64,000 nucleotides of DNA. Source: Pseudalkalibacillus sp045920555. Its GTDB lineage: Bacteria; Bacillota; Bacilli; Bacillales; Fictibacillaceae. The notes beneath the pieces were generated by a model that was given only the letters and a program-made list of their open reading frames with translations, did no database searches and had not been told where the DNA came from. The position numbers were made by a program, and so were the translations under genes. The stretch covers positions 5,270,001 to 5,334,000 of the forward strand of contig NZ_CP174509.1 of assembly GCF_045920555.1 (NCBI RefSeq), read 5' to 3'. This document shows positions 8,643-17,909 of this stretch, piece after piece (the first letter of the stretch is position 1; every line of letters begins with the position of its first letter).

Positions 8643-8846
8643 CTAACCTATTCGGTAACAAGAAAACAGCCATTTCATCGGTGTTAAGTGACGGATTAGA
8701 GCTGCAACCCTGTGATCAAGCCTATTCGGAAGTTGTATATAAGCACGTGTAATTTTGAAAAATTTAACACATATCTTTGTAATTCTTACAGTTAGATATG
8801 AAAAGAGAGCAACGTAAACACCGATTAGCACAAACATAAATTCCAT
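8643..8846 (-). CDS. Small hypothetical membrane protein
   Basis: Open frame of 67 codons whose ATG is preceded by AAAGGAGG at good spacing. The N-terminal 20 residues, MEFMFVLIGVYVALFSYLTV, form one transmembrane helix, followed by basic residues that would face the cytoplasm. The C-terminal half has no recognisable feature, and codon quality is unclear, so the 3' end could be decayed. No family recognised. The 250 bases between this frame and the HxlR gene contain no other supported gene. Confidence 0.35.
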   Translation of the reverse strand: MEFMFVLIGVYVALFSYLTVRITKICVKFFKITRAYIQLPNRLDHRVAALIRHLTPMKWLFSCYRIG

Positions 8847-8976
8847 TTTTATTCCTCCTTTAATTCCTGTTAAAGATGAATAAACTTATTGATTCAAGGA
8901 AGAATAAAAACTTTTTTCATTTATCGGAGTTATACAAATTCACTACATTGAATCAAATTTTAATGTATTAAGAGTA

Positions 8977-9021
8977 CAGGGGGACAACTGCTTGCAGCAA
9001 CACAACAAGCGCTATCCCCTG
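8977..9021 (-). terminator. Hairpin downstream of the ABC transporter operon
   Basis: Read on the minus strand, CAGGGGA pairs with TCCCCCTG and an inner CGCTTG pairs with CAAGC. It follows the permease gene by about 40 bases, so it probably ends that operon, although a long U-run is missing. Confidence 0.45.
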
Positions 9022-9062
9022 ATATTAACTAAGTTGGAGTAAGAGGAACTTCCTACTTTATG

Positions 9063-9854
9063 TTACTTCCATGGTATAAGCTTTCGCTCTAACCACTGAA
9101 GTCCCCGATTGAAAATCAAGCCGAGCAGGGAGAGAAGCAGCACTCCGACCATCAGCTTTGTTGTAATCATTAAATTTCCGTAGTGCAAAACCATTGAACC
9201 GATGCCTTGTTGGGCAGCAATCATTTCTGCGGACACCAGCAAGAGCAGCGAAGTTCCCGCAGCGAGCTTTAAGCCGGCGAAAATCATTGGAAGCGAGCCC
9301 GGTAAAATCACCTTCCGTATGACATTAACATGGTTTGAGCCAAACGTTACTGCTGCTTTAATCAGCATCGGGTCGACATTTTTTACACCGGAAAACGTAT
9401 TTATGACAACAGGAAAAAATACGCCTAATGCAATAATTGTTACCTTTGGCATTTCGCCGATTCCCAACCATAAAATAATTAAAGGTAAAAGTGCGATTTT
9501 CGGAATAGGATATATGGAATAAACGATCGGTGTTACGACCGCGTCTGCCCATCTTGAAAAACCGAGAATGAGTCCGATAAGGATACCAAATATTGCTCCA
9601 ATAGCATAACCGATGACGATACGGTACAAGCTTGCAAAAAGGCTTTGGTACAGTTCCCCGCTTATAATCATCTCCCACGCCGCTGCTAAAATCGCTGTTG
9701 GCGCAGGCAAAAATAAGGGGGGAACAATGTTCAGTCTGCATACGATTTCCCATAGTATAAGCAGACTGGATATTCCGAGTACAGCTGCGTAACTTGGAAT
9801 CTTTTGTTCGAGAAAGGCAACACGATTTGTAATGGTTTTTCTTTGTTCGGTCAT
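9063..9854 (-). CDS. ABC transporter permease, TauC/SsuC type
   Basis: Membrane subunit of a nitrate/sulfonate/taurine-class importer, 263 residues with about six transmembrane helices. The EAA-like cytoplasmic loop is AAVTFGSNHVNVIRKVILPGSLPMIFAGLKLA near residues 167-198, typical of the family, and PPLFLPAPTAILAA near 43 is the usual N-terminal signature. It ends the three-gene operon (binding protein, ATPase, permease) and follows the ATPase gene by 3 bases. The substrate is not evident; relatives carry sulfonates, taurine, pyrimidine precursors or aromatic acids. Confidence 0.88.
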   Translation of the reverse strand: MTEQRKTITNRVAFLEQKIPSYAAVLGISSLLILWEIVCRLNIVPPLFLPAPTAILAAAWEMIISGELYQSLFASLYRIVIGYAIGAIFGILIGLILGFSRWADAVVTPIVYSIYPIPKIALLPLIILWLGIGEMPKVTIIALGVFFPVVINTFSGVKNVDPMLIKAAVTFGSNHVNVIRKVILPGSLPMIFAGLKLAAGTSLLLLVSAEMIAAQQGIGSMVLHYGNLMITTKLMVGVLLLSLLGLIFNRGLQWLERKLIPWK

Positions 9855-9857
9855 TCA

Positions 9858-10631
9858 CTATCCCTCCTTTAACGCTTCTTTTGCATCATTACGAATCAGC
9901 CGCCAAATTTGGTCTGCATACTGCTCAAATTGGCTTCTGTACTGTTCTTGATCTCTTCCTATTTTCGGTAGGTCGATTTCGATGATGCTTTTTATTTGTC
10001 CTGGATGTCTGGATAATACAATGACCCGGTCCGCTAAGTAAACTGCCTCCTGGATGTTATGCGTAACATAAAGAGTGCTTAGCCTTGTACGGTTCCAAAT
10101 CGTCAAAAGTTCCTCCTGCATGAGGGTACGTGTCTGAGCATCCAAAGCGGAAAACGGTTCGTCCATTAACAGCAAATCAGGCTCAACCGCAAGCGCCCTG
10201 GCAATGCCAGCTCTCTGTTTCATACCGCCGGAAAGTTGTTTAGGATAGGCGCCTTCAAAACTGTTTAAACCAACCATATCGATATAGTGTTTGCCTTTCT
10301 CCTGCTGCTCTTGTTTACTAATCCCTTTTTCCTCCAAGCCGTAAATGACATTTTCATAAACAGTTCGCCACGGAAAGAGAGCAATTTCCTGAAATACGAT
10401 GCCCAAATTCGGTTCGTTCCCTTGTGTGCCTTCGAAAAAAACCCTTCCCCCGGTTGGAGACATCAATCCTCCTACAATGTTGAGCAAAGTCGACTTCCCG
10501 CATCCACTTGGTCCTACGAGTACAACAAATTCCTCTTTATCAATAGAAAAGTTGATATTCTTTAATGCCGTAACTTCTCTTTTTTTTGAATCGATAAACG
10601 TTTTTTCCACATTCTCAATGACAATTCTCAT
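9858..10631 (-). CDS. ABC transporter ATP-binding protein, TauB/SsuB type
   Basis: ATPase of 257 residues. Walker A GPSGCGKST lies near residue 39, Q-loop VFQEIALFPW near 79, signature LSGGMKQRAGIARAL near 133, Walker B DLLLMDEPFSALD near 152 and the switch His in YVTHNIQEAVYLADRV near 187. The SALDAQTR and HNIQEA pieces are typical of the nitrate/taurine/sulfonate subfamily. It is encoded between the binding protein (4 bases apart) and the permease. Confidence 0.9.
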   Translation of the reverse strand: MRIVIENVEKTFIDSKKREVTALKNINFSIDKEEFVVLVGPSGCGKSTLLNIVGGLMSPTGGRVFFEGTQGNEPNLGIVFQEIALFPWRTVYENVIYGLEEKGISKQEQQEKGKHYIDMVGLNSFEGAYPKQLSGGMKQRAGIARALAVEPDLLLMDEPFSALDAQTRTLMQEELLTIWNRTRLSTLYVTHNIQEAVYLADRVIVLSRHPGQIKSIIEIDLPKIGRDQEQYRSQFEQYADQIWRLIRNDAKEALKEG

Positions 10632-10635
10632 GCTG

Positions 10636-11694
10636 TCACTTCCCTAACTGCTGTAACGCTTCTTCTAACAATTTCGTATTGACAATTTCTTCGGTATCAA
10701 TTGCTTTGTCAATTAAATTTTCCTTCACGTACCAGTCGACCTGTGTCTTAATATCCTCTTCAAGGAGTTTGCCGTCACGATCGATATAAGGAAGGCCTTG
10801 TTTCACCACTTCCGGGTCTTGATCCGTATACTTCGCAATGATATTGATAACCTCCTCGTAATTCTCCCCTGGTACGATCTTGCCGTCTTCTTTCATGAGT
10901 ACTGCATCGTAGTAGTATCGAGTGGCTTTTGCGTAAGCTTTGAGAAAACGTACAGCCGCGTCTTTATTATCTGCAAAAGTTTGTGAGAAAAAGACCCCGG
11001 ACGTTTGGTAATCTATTTCGTCTCCCACTTGAGCAACGACCTTCCCATAGCCTTCATTTACAACTGTTGTAATATTAGGTTCATTTAATAAAACAGCATC
11101 AACTTGCTTGCTTTTTAATGCTTCCATAAGTCCTTTTATACTGTTCAGGGGAACAAGCTCAACATCCTGCAATGTTACACCGTGGTTTTCCAACATTCTT
11201 CCGGCCATATAATGGTAGGTTGAACCGGTCTGTGTAATGCCAATCTTTTTTCCCTTTAACTCTTTAATGCTTTTTATTGGTGAAGTGTTAGGGACTAATA
11301 AAGCAGAGGATGAATACCCTTCCTGTTCTCTCCCTTTATCGGCAACAATCAATAGTTTTTGACCTCCGGCAACCATATTGTACAAACTTGCCGTAATTCC
11401 TGTTGCTCCAACATCTACACTTCCTGAAGCCGTTGCGACTGCAATTGGCTGTGCTGCCTCAAACCATTTTGCCTTGGCATCAATACCTTCCTCTTTAAAG
11501 AAACCTTTCTCTATTCCAATAAATAACGGAGCGGAACTCGTTAATTTTAGCATTCCGATTTCAAGCGATACCGAGTCTGACTTTTTTCCAGATGCGGATC
11601 CAGCATTACTTCCCTCTTCCTGCTTCCCGCAACCTGCTAGACCGAGGGTCAGAATTAATAAAGCGATCAAAATGTTTACTGATGATTTTTTCAC
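10636..11694 (-). CDS. ABC transporter substrate-binding lipoprotein, SsuA/TauA type
   Basis: Solute receptor of about 352 residues tethered by a lipid: lipobox LGLAGC near residue 22 after a basic, hydrophobic signal. I place the start at GTG 11694, 7 bases after GGAGGT; an upstream TTG at 11709 lies within that ribosome binding site. The mature part has the NMT1/SsuA pattern (GMLKLTSSAPLFIGIEKGFF near 45, AVATASGSVDVGATGITASL near 88, LKGKKIGITQTGS near 142). The ligand is unknown. It is first in a three-gene operon with ATPase and permease. Confidence 0.87.
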   Translation of the reverse strand: MKKSSVNILIALLILTLGLAGCGKQEEGSNAGSASGKKSDSVSLEIGMLKLTSSAPLFIGIEKGFFKEEGIDAKAKWFEAAQPIAVATASGSVDVGATGITASLYNMVAGGQKLLIVADKGREQEGYSSSALLVPNTSPIKSIKELKGKKIGITQTGSTYHYMAGRMLENHGVTLQDVELVPLNSIKGLMEALKSKQVDAVLLNEPNITTVVNEGYGKVVAQVGDEIDYQTSGVFFSQTFADNKDAAVRFLKAYAKATRYYYDAVLMKEDGKIVPGENYEEVINIIAKYTDQDPEVVKQGLPYIDRDGKLLEEDIKTQVDWYVKENLIDKAIDTEEIVNTKLLEEALQQLGK

Positions 11695-11844
11695 GTTACT
11701 TACCTCCAAGATGTTATGTGTGTGATAAAAATTAAATCTTTAAATATATTCATATTTGACAAAATTTAATAAAAACCTTTATTAATTGACAAAAAATTAG
11801 AGGAAATAATAGGAACAAATTTATTTTTCAGCAGTCTATTGCGA

Positions 11845-12345
11845 TCAATGCCTCCATTTTAATAAATGCTCGTCCCCCTTCTGCATAAGTTTTGTCATAT
11901 ATACGATTTGCCCGGTATGATAAGAATAATGCGAAGTGGTATGATACACAATTTCTAATAGAGTAGAAGTGTATGAAGCTATTCTTGCTTCGGGAGGATA
12001 GGAAATTACAATCTCTTTTTCAAATTCGTTTGGAGTGATAGATTTCAGTTCAATTCTTGTCTGTTCTCGTACACTAGTTAATTCATCCAGCAATTCCGAT
12101 GCGGTGAATCCCCCTTCTGATAAAAATTCAGCTGATCTTTCGCGAATGAACGGTTTTTGTCCAATGCCGCTTACAATGTTTTGATATTCATTTCCTGCAA
12201 TATGCAAACATAAATTTCCAATACTATTAGTACTCTTACGCATTTTTTTCCATACCAATTCCTCAGGCAATCGTTCCAGCGCTGTTTTTATACGATCAAG
12301 TTCTGTATCCAAAAGATTTAACGTTTGACGAATGAACAAATTCAT
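11845..12345 (-). CDS. DinB family protein
   Basis: Four-helix-bundle protein of 166 residues of the DinB/YfiT superfamily, which includes metal-dependent thiol S-transferases and many uncharacterised members. Conserved His positions appear in NLCLHIAGNEYQ near residue 50 and in YHTTSHYSYHTGQIVY near 137-152, giving the usual three-His metal site. The start at 12345 follows AAGGAGG by 7 bases; a longer frame to 12393 has no ribosome binding site. It is one of four DinB genes or remnants here. Function unknown. Confidence 0.82.
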   Translation of the reverse strand: MNLFIRQTLNLLDTELDRIKTALERLPEELVWKKMRKSTNSIGNLCLHIAGNEYQNIVSGIGQKPFIRERSAEFLSEGGFTASELLDELTSVREQTRIELKSITPNEFEKEIVISYPPEARIASYTSTLLEIVYHTTSHYSYHTGQIVYMTKLMQKGDEHLLKWRH

Positions 12346-12438
12346 GGCTCTCCTCCTTTCTACTTTATAGTGGCTTTCCACAATTCTCATCATATCGCAA
12401 TCTTAAGCCAACTGCACGGCTGTCGGTGGAATTTCGGT

Positions 12439-12650
12439 ATTGAAAACTTCTTTGGTATTTTAAAATCGGAATTTCTTTATCTAAAAGAATTTAAAAATGT
12501 GGAGCACTTTAAATAAGAACTAGCAAAATATATAGAATTCTATAATCACATACGAATTAAGGCAAAGTTAAAAGGCTTGAGCCCAGTAAAATACCGAACT
12601 CAATCCCTAGAAACTGCCTAATAATAAATCAGTCTAGTTATTGGGGTCAC
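12439..12650 (+). pseudogene. IS3-family (IS150 group) transposase C-terminal remnant
   Basis: The frame reads IENFFGILKSEFLYLKEFK, then an internal TAA at 12514-12516, then ELAKYIEFYNHIRIKAKLKG and LSPVKYRTQSLETA to a stop at 12619-12621. This is the C-terminal end of the DDE integrase domain of IS150-type transposases, with the final Glu region preserved. Sequence to about 12650 (TTATTGGGGTCACTTCA) resembles the right inverted repeat of such elements. The rest of the element is missing here. Confidence 0.8.
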
Positions 12651-12679
12651 TTCAAAGCGTTAAACAATTATCTAAGTTA

Positions 12680-13315
12680 TCAAACTGCTTCTTCCTTCGG
12701 CTTGGCAGTTTTTTCACTTTCTACATTATTACTTTCGATTTTGGTGAATTTCACCAAAAGTGTTAAGACAATTGGAAGGAGAATGGCTGTTGTAACCGCC
12801 GAGGCTGCAACCTGTACAGTAGCAAGAGGAGCAATACTTACGAATGAAGCATTTGCTGACGCAACTACTCCAGGAACCATAACTGCATTCCCAGCTGTCG
12901 TGCCTTCAGCTGCGCCGATAAGTGGGTTCCAGCCAAGTGCTTTAAAAGCAAGATAAGCAATACCCCCGGTAAATACCACTGTTAAAACACCCAGCATAAT
13001 ACCACTGACTCTGCCTTGAACAACGTCGGTTAAATTAATACCCATACCAAGTGCGAATGAAAGGAATGGAATAATGATGTCACTGCCTTTTAAAAGCATA
13101 TCACGCAAGTCTATGTCTGTATTACCGATGACAACACCTACTATAAGTGGAAGCAATACCGTGATGAACGCAGTTGCTGAAAACATTCCTTCTACGAAGC
13201 CCATCGCTCCGAAAATGGCTAATGTAACCATCGTAAGTAGTGGTCCATCATTCAAGACTAGTACAGAATAAGCTGCCTTATCCTCCTTGTTCCCATACTG
13301 GGAAGCAACCGCCAT
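12680..13315 (-). pseudogene. kdgT: Truncated 2-keto-3-deoxygluconate permease (KdgT)
   Basis: The remaining 211 residues match the C-terminal two thirds of the KdgT family (about 320-340 residues): VLVLNDGPLLTMVTLAIFGA, FALGMGINLTDVVQGRVSGI and EGTTAGNAVMVPGVVAS are typical. The N-terminal helices are missing and no ribosome binding site precedes the first Met, so the gene is 5'-truncated at about 13320, where IS3-type sequence begins on the other strand. It would have imported 2-keto-3-deoxygluconate by proton symport; the remnant is unlikely to work. Confidence 0.8.
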
Positions 13316-13387
13316 ATATACAATTCCGTTATGGAAGTCCTTTTTTGAAATGGATCATTGTAAAGAAATAAAAAAAGAGCTATTAGA

Positions 13388-13654
13388 ATGTCACCTCCAA
13401 GACAAATTTTTGAGGAGAATGGTTTTGATGTTGAAGTTATTGGCATAGTTAGAGTTAATAGGGCTGCTAATAGATGGCGTACTGCTTACAATGAATCAAG
13501 AGTATTAGGGCTCCGAGATATGCGGAAGGACAATTCGGGGAGACCAACTAAGAAAGAGCCTACATTAGAAGAAAAGAATGCTAGATTAGAAGCGCAAACT
13601 TGTGAGTGGCTCAAAAAAGAAGGAATCCTTGCCGTACCCCAATATGATTTGTAA
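13388..13654 (+). pseudogene. IS3-family transposase OrfA fragment
   Basis: The 88-codon frame reads RQIFEENGFDVEVIG, AANRWRTAYNESRVLGLRD and GRPTKKEPTLEEKNARLEAQ, the helix-turn-helix and linker of the large IS3-type OrfA proteins. It then breaks into EWLKKEGILAVPQYDL, so part of the coiled-coil and the whole OrfB are gone. Together with the fragment at 12439 it brackets the broken kdgT, suggesting that one or more IS insertions destroyed that gene. Confidence 0.6.
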
Positions 13655-13726
13655 AAGTTACATTTTCTAATATGTAACATAAAGTGGCAGACTAATAACG
13701 TATGAGTTTGCCACTTCGTCGTATTC

Positions 13727-14728
13727 TTAATACAGCTTCAGTTTTTCCATTAAATATCTTGCTATTTGTCTAGGACTATTTCGAAACGCATCAATCGTAC
13801 TTCCGGCGATGTGTGGGGTGATTGTTAGGTTATCTAGTTCTACGATTTCCTGAGACTTCGTTAATGGCTCCACGTCAAACACATCTAAAGCAGCCCCTAT
13901 AACCTGGTTGTTTTTCAAACAATCCACGAGTGCTTTTTCATCAATAAGCCCGGAGCGAGCGGTATTAACGAGAATGGCAGAAGGTTTCATTTTTCTCAAA
14001 GCATCAGCATCGATGAAATGGTAAGTTTTTTCGCTTAACCGCAGATGCAAAGAGACGACATCCGATTGTTCCAACAGCGTATTCTTATCAACTCTTCGAT
14101 AGGGTTCAGGCACCACTGATGTATATTCATCGTAGACGAGTATGTTGCAACCGAGCGCTTTCAAATACCCTGCTAGTAGGTTCCCGACATTTCCGAATCC
14201 GACAATGCCTACCGTTTTTTCATTTAACTCGGGGATGGCTTCGCTATTTGGAAAAGACTTTCGCCACTCCCCGTTTTTGAGTGCGGCGTGAGAACGAGCG
14301 ATATTCCGAATTTCTGATAGGATAAGACCAAGCGTGAACTCTGCTACTGCTCTTGCGTTACGGCCTGGTGTATTGATGACTTCTATACCTCTCGACTCCG
14401 CAGCAGCAGGATCAATATTTTCCCTTCCACCCCTTAAAACACCTATCAATTTTAAACGCTCAGCTTTTTCAATGATTGCTTGATTCACCGGGACAAACTG
14501 TACTATTAATAGATCACAAGTTTCAATGCCAGAGAACAATTCTTCCGGAACGGGTACAGCGTCTGGTCCTTGTAACTCTACCGCAAGATTATCCTTTTGC
14601 AACATTTCTAAGGAGTCATGCTTCCATTCCCTTACTTCGATATCTACACCAAGAGAGGTAAGGGAGGATAGTCCTTCTTGCATCATGTCCTTAGGGATAA
14701 ACAGGTCGCTAATTGCCAATAGTTTCAC
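13727..14728 (-). CDS. D-2-hydroxyacid dehydrogenase
   Basis: NAD-dependent oxidoreductase of 333 residues in the phosphoglycerate dehydrogenase-like family. The Rossmann motif is VGIVGFGNVGNLLAGYL near residue 170-186; catalytic residues are Arg in LVNTARSG near 256, Glu in DVFDVEPL near 284 and His in TITPHIAGST near 305. It is the last intact gene of the sugar operon led by the EIIC gene, 12 bases after the aldolase. The substrate is not clear; in an aldolase pathway it could reduce or oxidise a two- to four-carbon hydroxyacid product. Confidence 0.85.
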   Translation of the reverse strand: MKLLAISDLFIPKDMMQEGLSSLTSLGVDIEVREWKHDSLEMLQKDNLAVELQGPDAVPVPEELFSGIETCDLLIVQFVPVNQAIIEKAERLKLIGVLRGGRENIDPAAAESRGIEVINTPGRNARAVAEFTLGLILSEIRNIARSHAALKNGEWRKSFPNSEAIPELNEKTVGIVGFGNVGNLLAGYLKALGCNILVYDEYTSVVPEPYRRVDKNTLLEQSDVVSLHLRLSEKTYHFIDADALRKMKPSAILVNTARSGLIDEKALVDCLKNNQVIGAALDVFDVEPLTKSQEIVELDNLTITPHIAGSTIDAFRNSPRQIARYLMEKLKLY

Positions 14729-14740
14729 TTTTGCTACCTC

Positions 14741-15595
14741 CTATGTGCGATTATTTGAACGAAATAGATGAATTTTTTCCTTTACGACGGCTGCTAAGGC
14801 TTGTGTAATTGGTCGGAACATTTCTTCTGGTAAGGGGTCGACCCTGTTTATTGCAGCAGCAGCTTCCTTCATTCCTTTCGCCATCGCTACTCTGCAATCT
14901 GCGTACAGGTTGATTTTGCTTATGCCGTTTGTAATCACTTCTTTCAACTGTACGTTGGGTGTTCCAGAGCCGCCGTGCAGCACGAGCGGAACCGGGCTAA
15001 CATCGTTAATTTCTTTTGTCCTTATGATATTTAAATCCGGCTCCGAGTGGTAAATCCCATGAGAGGTTCCGATTGAAACCGCTAATGCATCGACACCCGT
15101 TTTCTGAACGAACGTCTCTACTTGACTCGGTTCTGTTAATTTAGAGTCACTGGCGTACGTACCACCTAATTCATGGCCGCCAACATGACCTAGTTCTGCT
15201 TCCACACTGATGCCGTGCTGTTGTACATATTTTACGACTTCTCTTGTGATTGCCATATTTTCTTCAAGAGGCAGGCTAGAACCGTCAATCATGACCGAAG
15301 TAAACCCAAACTGTACCGCTTTTTTGACAAGCTCTAGATCCATGGCATGGTCCAAATGAAGGACAATGGGGATTTGATAGAATGATACGACCGCTTTAAT
15401 ATATTCCGCTAAATAAACAAACCCTTTTGGTTCATTTAAGTTGTGCTCAAGACACATGAGAATGACGGGGGAGTTCTCTTGTTCTGCGGTATCTAAAATT
15501 GTCCTTACCATAATGTCGTTAACACAATCAAACGCGGGTACGGCGTATTTGTTTTTTCGTGCATCATTTAGTACTTCCTTTAAAGGTACAAGCAT
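14741..15595 (-). CDS. Class II fructose/tagatose-bisphosphate aldolase family protein
   Basis: Zinc-dependent aldolase of 284 residues, GatY/KbaY/FbaA family. Ligands and active-site pieces: IVLHLDHAMD near residue 79, EAELGHVGGHE near 132, SIGTSHGIYHSEPDL near 176 and VLHGGSGTP near 205. These enzymes cleave ketose bisphosphates or ketose 1-phosphates to dihydroxyacetone phosphate and an aldehyde. With the upstream kinase and dehydrogenase it should split a phosphorylated ketose; which one cannot be told from the sequence. Confidence 0.88.
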   Translation of the reverse strand: MLVPLKEVLNDARKNKYAVPAFDCVNDIMVRTILDTAEQENSPVILMCLEHNLNEPKGFVYLAEYIKAVVSFYQIPIVLHLDHAMDLELVKKAVQFGFTSVMIDGSSLPLEENMAITREVVKYVQQHGISVEAELGHVGGHELGGTYASDSKLTEPSQVETFVQKTGVDALAVSIGTSHGIYHSEPDLNIIRTKEINDVSPVPLVLHGGSGTPNVQLKEVITNGISKINLYADCRVAMAKGMKEAAAAINRVDPLPEEMFRPITQALAAVVKEKIHLFRSNNRT

Positions 15596-15616
15596 CCTCG
15601 GTTCTCCTTTGTCTAT

Positions 15617-16375
15617 TTATCTCATGAGCATACCGCCGGTAGCATCCAGCGTGGCACCTGTCATGTAATCGGCTTTGTTCGATACTAGGAATGTAATGAT
15701 ATCTGCGATTTCCTCCGGCTGTGCGATCCTACCGATCGGAATTCGGTTCTCATAATAACTTCTGTTTTTATCTAATGCGGCTTGAATCATATCAGTTTCC
15801 ACAATACCTAAAGCAAGAGCGTTCACATTAATGCCGTCTTTTGCAACCTCACGGGCGAGTGATACGGTAAAGTTTACGATACCCGCTTTGCTTGCCGCAT
15901 AATGAGCATGGCCGGTGGTCGATCCATTGAACGCTGCTTGAGATGTAACATTTGCAATTTTCCCTCTTTGGTTTCGTTCCTTCAAATGAATGACAAAGCT
16001 TTGGCACGTTAGAAAAACAGAAGTAAGGTTTACTTTCATTGTGTGCTCCCATTCTTCAAGTGTAATGTCAGTCACCCAGTTCTTTGGCCATATACCAGCG
16101 TTATTGACTAAGATATCGACATGGTCAAAATATTCTATTGTTTCGTCCATTAAGCGTTTACAGTCTTCCGGATTTGATAGGTCCGCTTGGATGGTCACGC
16201 AGTGGCCATTTTTTTCTTTAATCAGTGCTGCTGTCTCGTTGGCATCCTTTATGCTTCGGTTATAATTTAAGACGACATTTACGCCTTCTTCCGCAAGCGA
16301 TAGTGCGGTTGCCCTTCCGACCCCGCGGGATCCCCCAGTGACAATTGCTGTTTTTCCATTCAATCCCAGGTCCAT
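15617..16375 (-). CDS. Short-chain dehydrogenase/reductase, probable sugar or polyol dehydrogenase
   Basis: Classical SDR of 252 residues. Cofactor motif TGGSRGVGRA at residues 14-23, NNAG near 91, and the active-site set Ser (VTSQAAF), Tyr and Lys in YAASKAG near 155-161. IETDMI-type substrate loop VETDMIQ follows. The gene lies between the kinase (17 bases apart) and the aldolase, so it most likely oxidises a polyol or epimerises a sugar through a keto form before aldol cleavage. Confidence 0.87.
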   Translation of the reverse strand: MDLGLNGKTAIVTGGSRGVGRATALSLAEEGVNVVLNYNRSIKDANETAALIKEKNGHCVTIQADLSNPEDCKRLMDETIEYFDHVDILVNNAGIWPKNWVTDITLEEWEHTMKVNLTSVFLTCQSFVIHLKERNQRGKIANVTSQAAFNGSTTGHAHYAASKAGIVNFTVSLAREVAKDGINVNALALGIVETDMIQAALDKNRSYYENRIPIGRIAQPEEIADIITFLVSNKADYMTGATLDATGGMLMR

Positions 16376-16391
16376 TTTTATACTCCCTTCT

Positions 16392-17897
16392 TTACTTCCA
16401 GATTGGATCTAATGCGTCGAGCACACGATTGAAGTACGCGTATTTCTCTTCGTAAATGGCTTTGACACTTGGTCTCGGTATATAGGCTTTGCCGACGTTT
16501 ACCATTTGATTTGTAGCCGTTTGAAACGAATCATATGCTCCTGTTGCGACTGCGGAGCAAATGGCAGCCCCTAATGTGCCTTGTTCGGTTCCGTTCACCA
16601 CTTCAATCGGTGTTTGCAGGATATCTGCAAACATTTGCATCCATACATTTGAACGCGTTACACCTCCTGCTATCCGAATCGTTTGTGGATGATCACGGAA
16701 TTTGAGCAGTTTATCGAAATGAATTTTATGGCCAAAAGTAACTCCTTCATACAAAGCCCGCAGCATATGCGCTTTTGTGTGCCAGCCGTTAATCCCGAAA
16801 AAGCATGCTTTGGCATTCGGGTGGACATTTGAACCGAATAAATAAGGGAAAAACAAAATGTTAGATTCGTCCGGCGCCGTACTTTCGACCATCTCATTAC
16901 AAAGTTCATAGATCGAAATACCGCGGTCTTTCGTTTCCTCGTGTTCAAAATTAAAATATTCATTTACGAACCATTCCAAGTTACTTGCGGAAGTTGGGCT
17001 TCCTTCTAATGTAAGCCAGTATCCCGGAATGCAGAAAACTGAAGTCATAAATAAATCTTTATCAACAATCGGCACTTTTGAAACATATTGATTAATGCTC
17101 CAAGTACCTGCAACAATGCACAACTTATCCTCATCGGTGACTCCAGTAGCGACCGCAGCAGCGTCAATGTCAAACAGACCGCCAGCAACTGGTGTTCCTT
17201 CTTTTAAACCGGTTATCTGAGCGACTTCTTCCGTAACATAGCCGCAAATTTCGCCTGAGTACTTTACGGGTGGAAGTTTCCCTGTGATATCTTCCAATCC
17301 AAGGGAAGATAGAATTTCATCGTCATATTGCATGTCGCGGATATTAAATAAACTTGTTCCGGAGATGTCCGTTATTTCCGCTGCAGCCACACCGGTTATT
17401 CGAAACCTGATATAGTCTTTACACATCAATATCCAACGTGCTTCTTCTAGAACTTCCGGCCGGTGCCGTTTAAGCCATGCTAGTAGTGCTGCCGGCTGCC
17501 CGGACCAGATTGACTGCATCGTTTTCGGTAAAATTGTATCTACGACACCACAATCATACCAGGCTTGCACGATTTCTTTTGCTCGTGAATCGGTTGAAAT
17601 AATCCCGTTTCCTACTGGACTACCGTCTTCTCGAGCCAGGTATAATCCATTGCCGTGCCCCGTAATCCCGATACCTCTTATCTCACTAGAGTTAATGCGA
17701 GATTGTTTTAACACCTTTTGAATAACGCGGATATTGGCTTGCCAGAGCTCTTCCATGTTTCTTTCAGTATGACTGGGTTCCGGCATGAGCATCTTTGTTT
17801 TTTCACTTGCAACCGTTATTTCTGTACCGTCTAGGGTAAACAACCCAGCTTTCGTGATTGTTCCACCATTATCAATACCCAATATATAATTTGACAT
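16392..17897 (-). CDS. FGGY-family carbohydrate kinase
   Basis: ATP-dependent sugar kinase of 501 residues with the two FGGY actin-fold domains. N-terminal phosphate loop ILGIDNGGTITKAGLF at residues 4-19; catalytic Asp expected in the VAGGLFDIDAAAVATG region near 240; C-terminal IRIAGGVTRSNVWMQMFADI near 406 and NGTEQGTLGAAICSAV near 433 are the FGGY signature. It resembles xylulose/L-xylulose/erythritol-type kinases, not glycerol kinase. Presence beside an EIIC suggests the substrate may enter unphosphorylated. Confidence 0.87.
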   Translation of the reverse strand: MSNYILGIDNGGTITKAGLFTLDGTEITVASEKTKMLMPEPSHTERNMEELWQANIRVIQKVLKQSRINSSEIRGIGITGHGNGLYLAREDGSPVGNGIISTDSRAKEIVQAWYDCGVVDTILPKTMQSIWSGQPAALLAWLKRHRPEVLEEARWILMCKDYIRFRITGVAAAEITDISGTSLFNIRDMQYDDEILSSLGLEDITGKLPPVKYSGEICGYVTEEVAQITGLKEGTPVAGGLFDIDAAAVATGVTDEDKLCIVAGTWSINQYVSKVPIVDKDLFMTSVFCIPGYWLTLEGSPTSASNLEWFVNEYFNFEHEETKDRGISIYELCNEMVESTAPDESNILFFPYLFGSNVHPNAKACFFGINGWHTKAHMLRALYEGVTFGHKIHFDKLLKFRDHPQTIRIAGGVTRSNVWMQMFADILQTPIEVVNGTEQGTLGAAICSAVATGAYDSFQTATNQMVNVGKAYIPRPSVKAIYEEKYAYFNRVLDALDPIWK

Positions 17898-17909
17898 GCT
17901 TTGCCTCCT

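Noticed and set aside
8458..8673. Minus-strand frame of 71 codons downstream of the small membrane protein frame
   Set aside because: No ribosome binding site, overlaps the better supported frame at 8643-8846 and has no recognisable composition.
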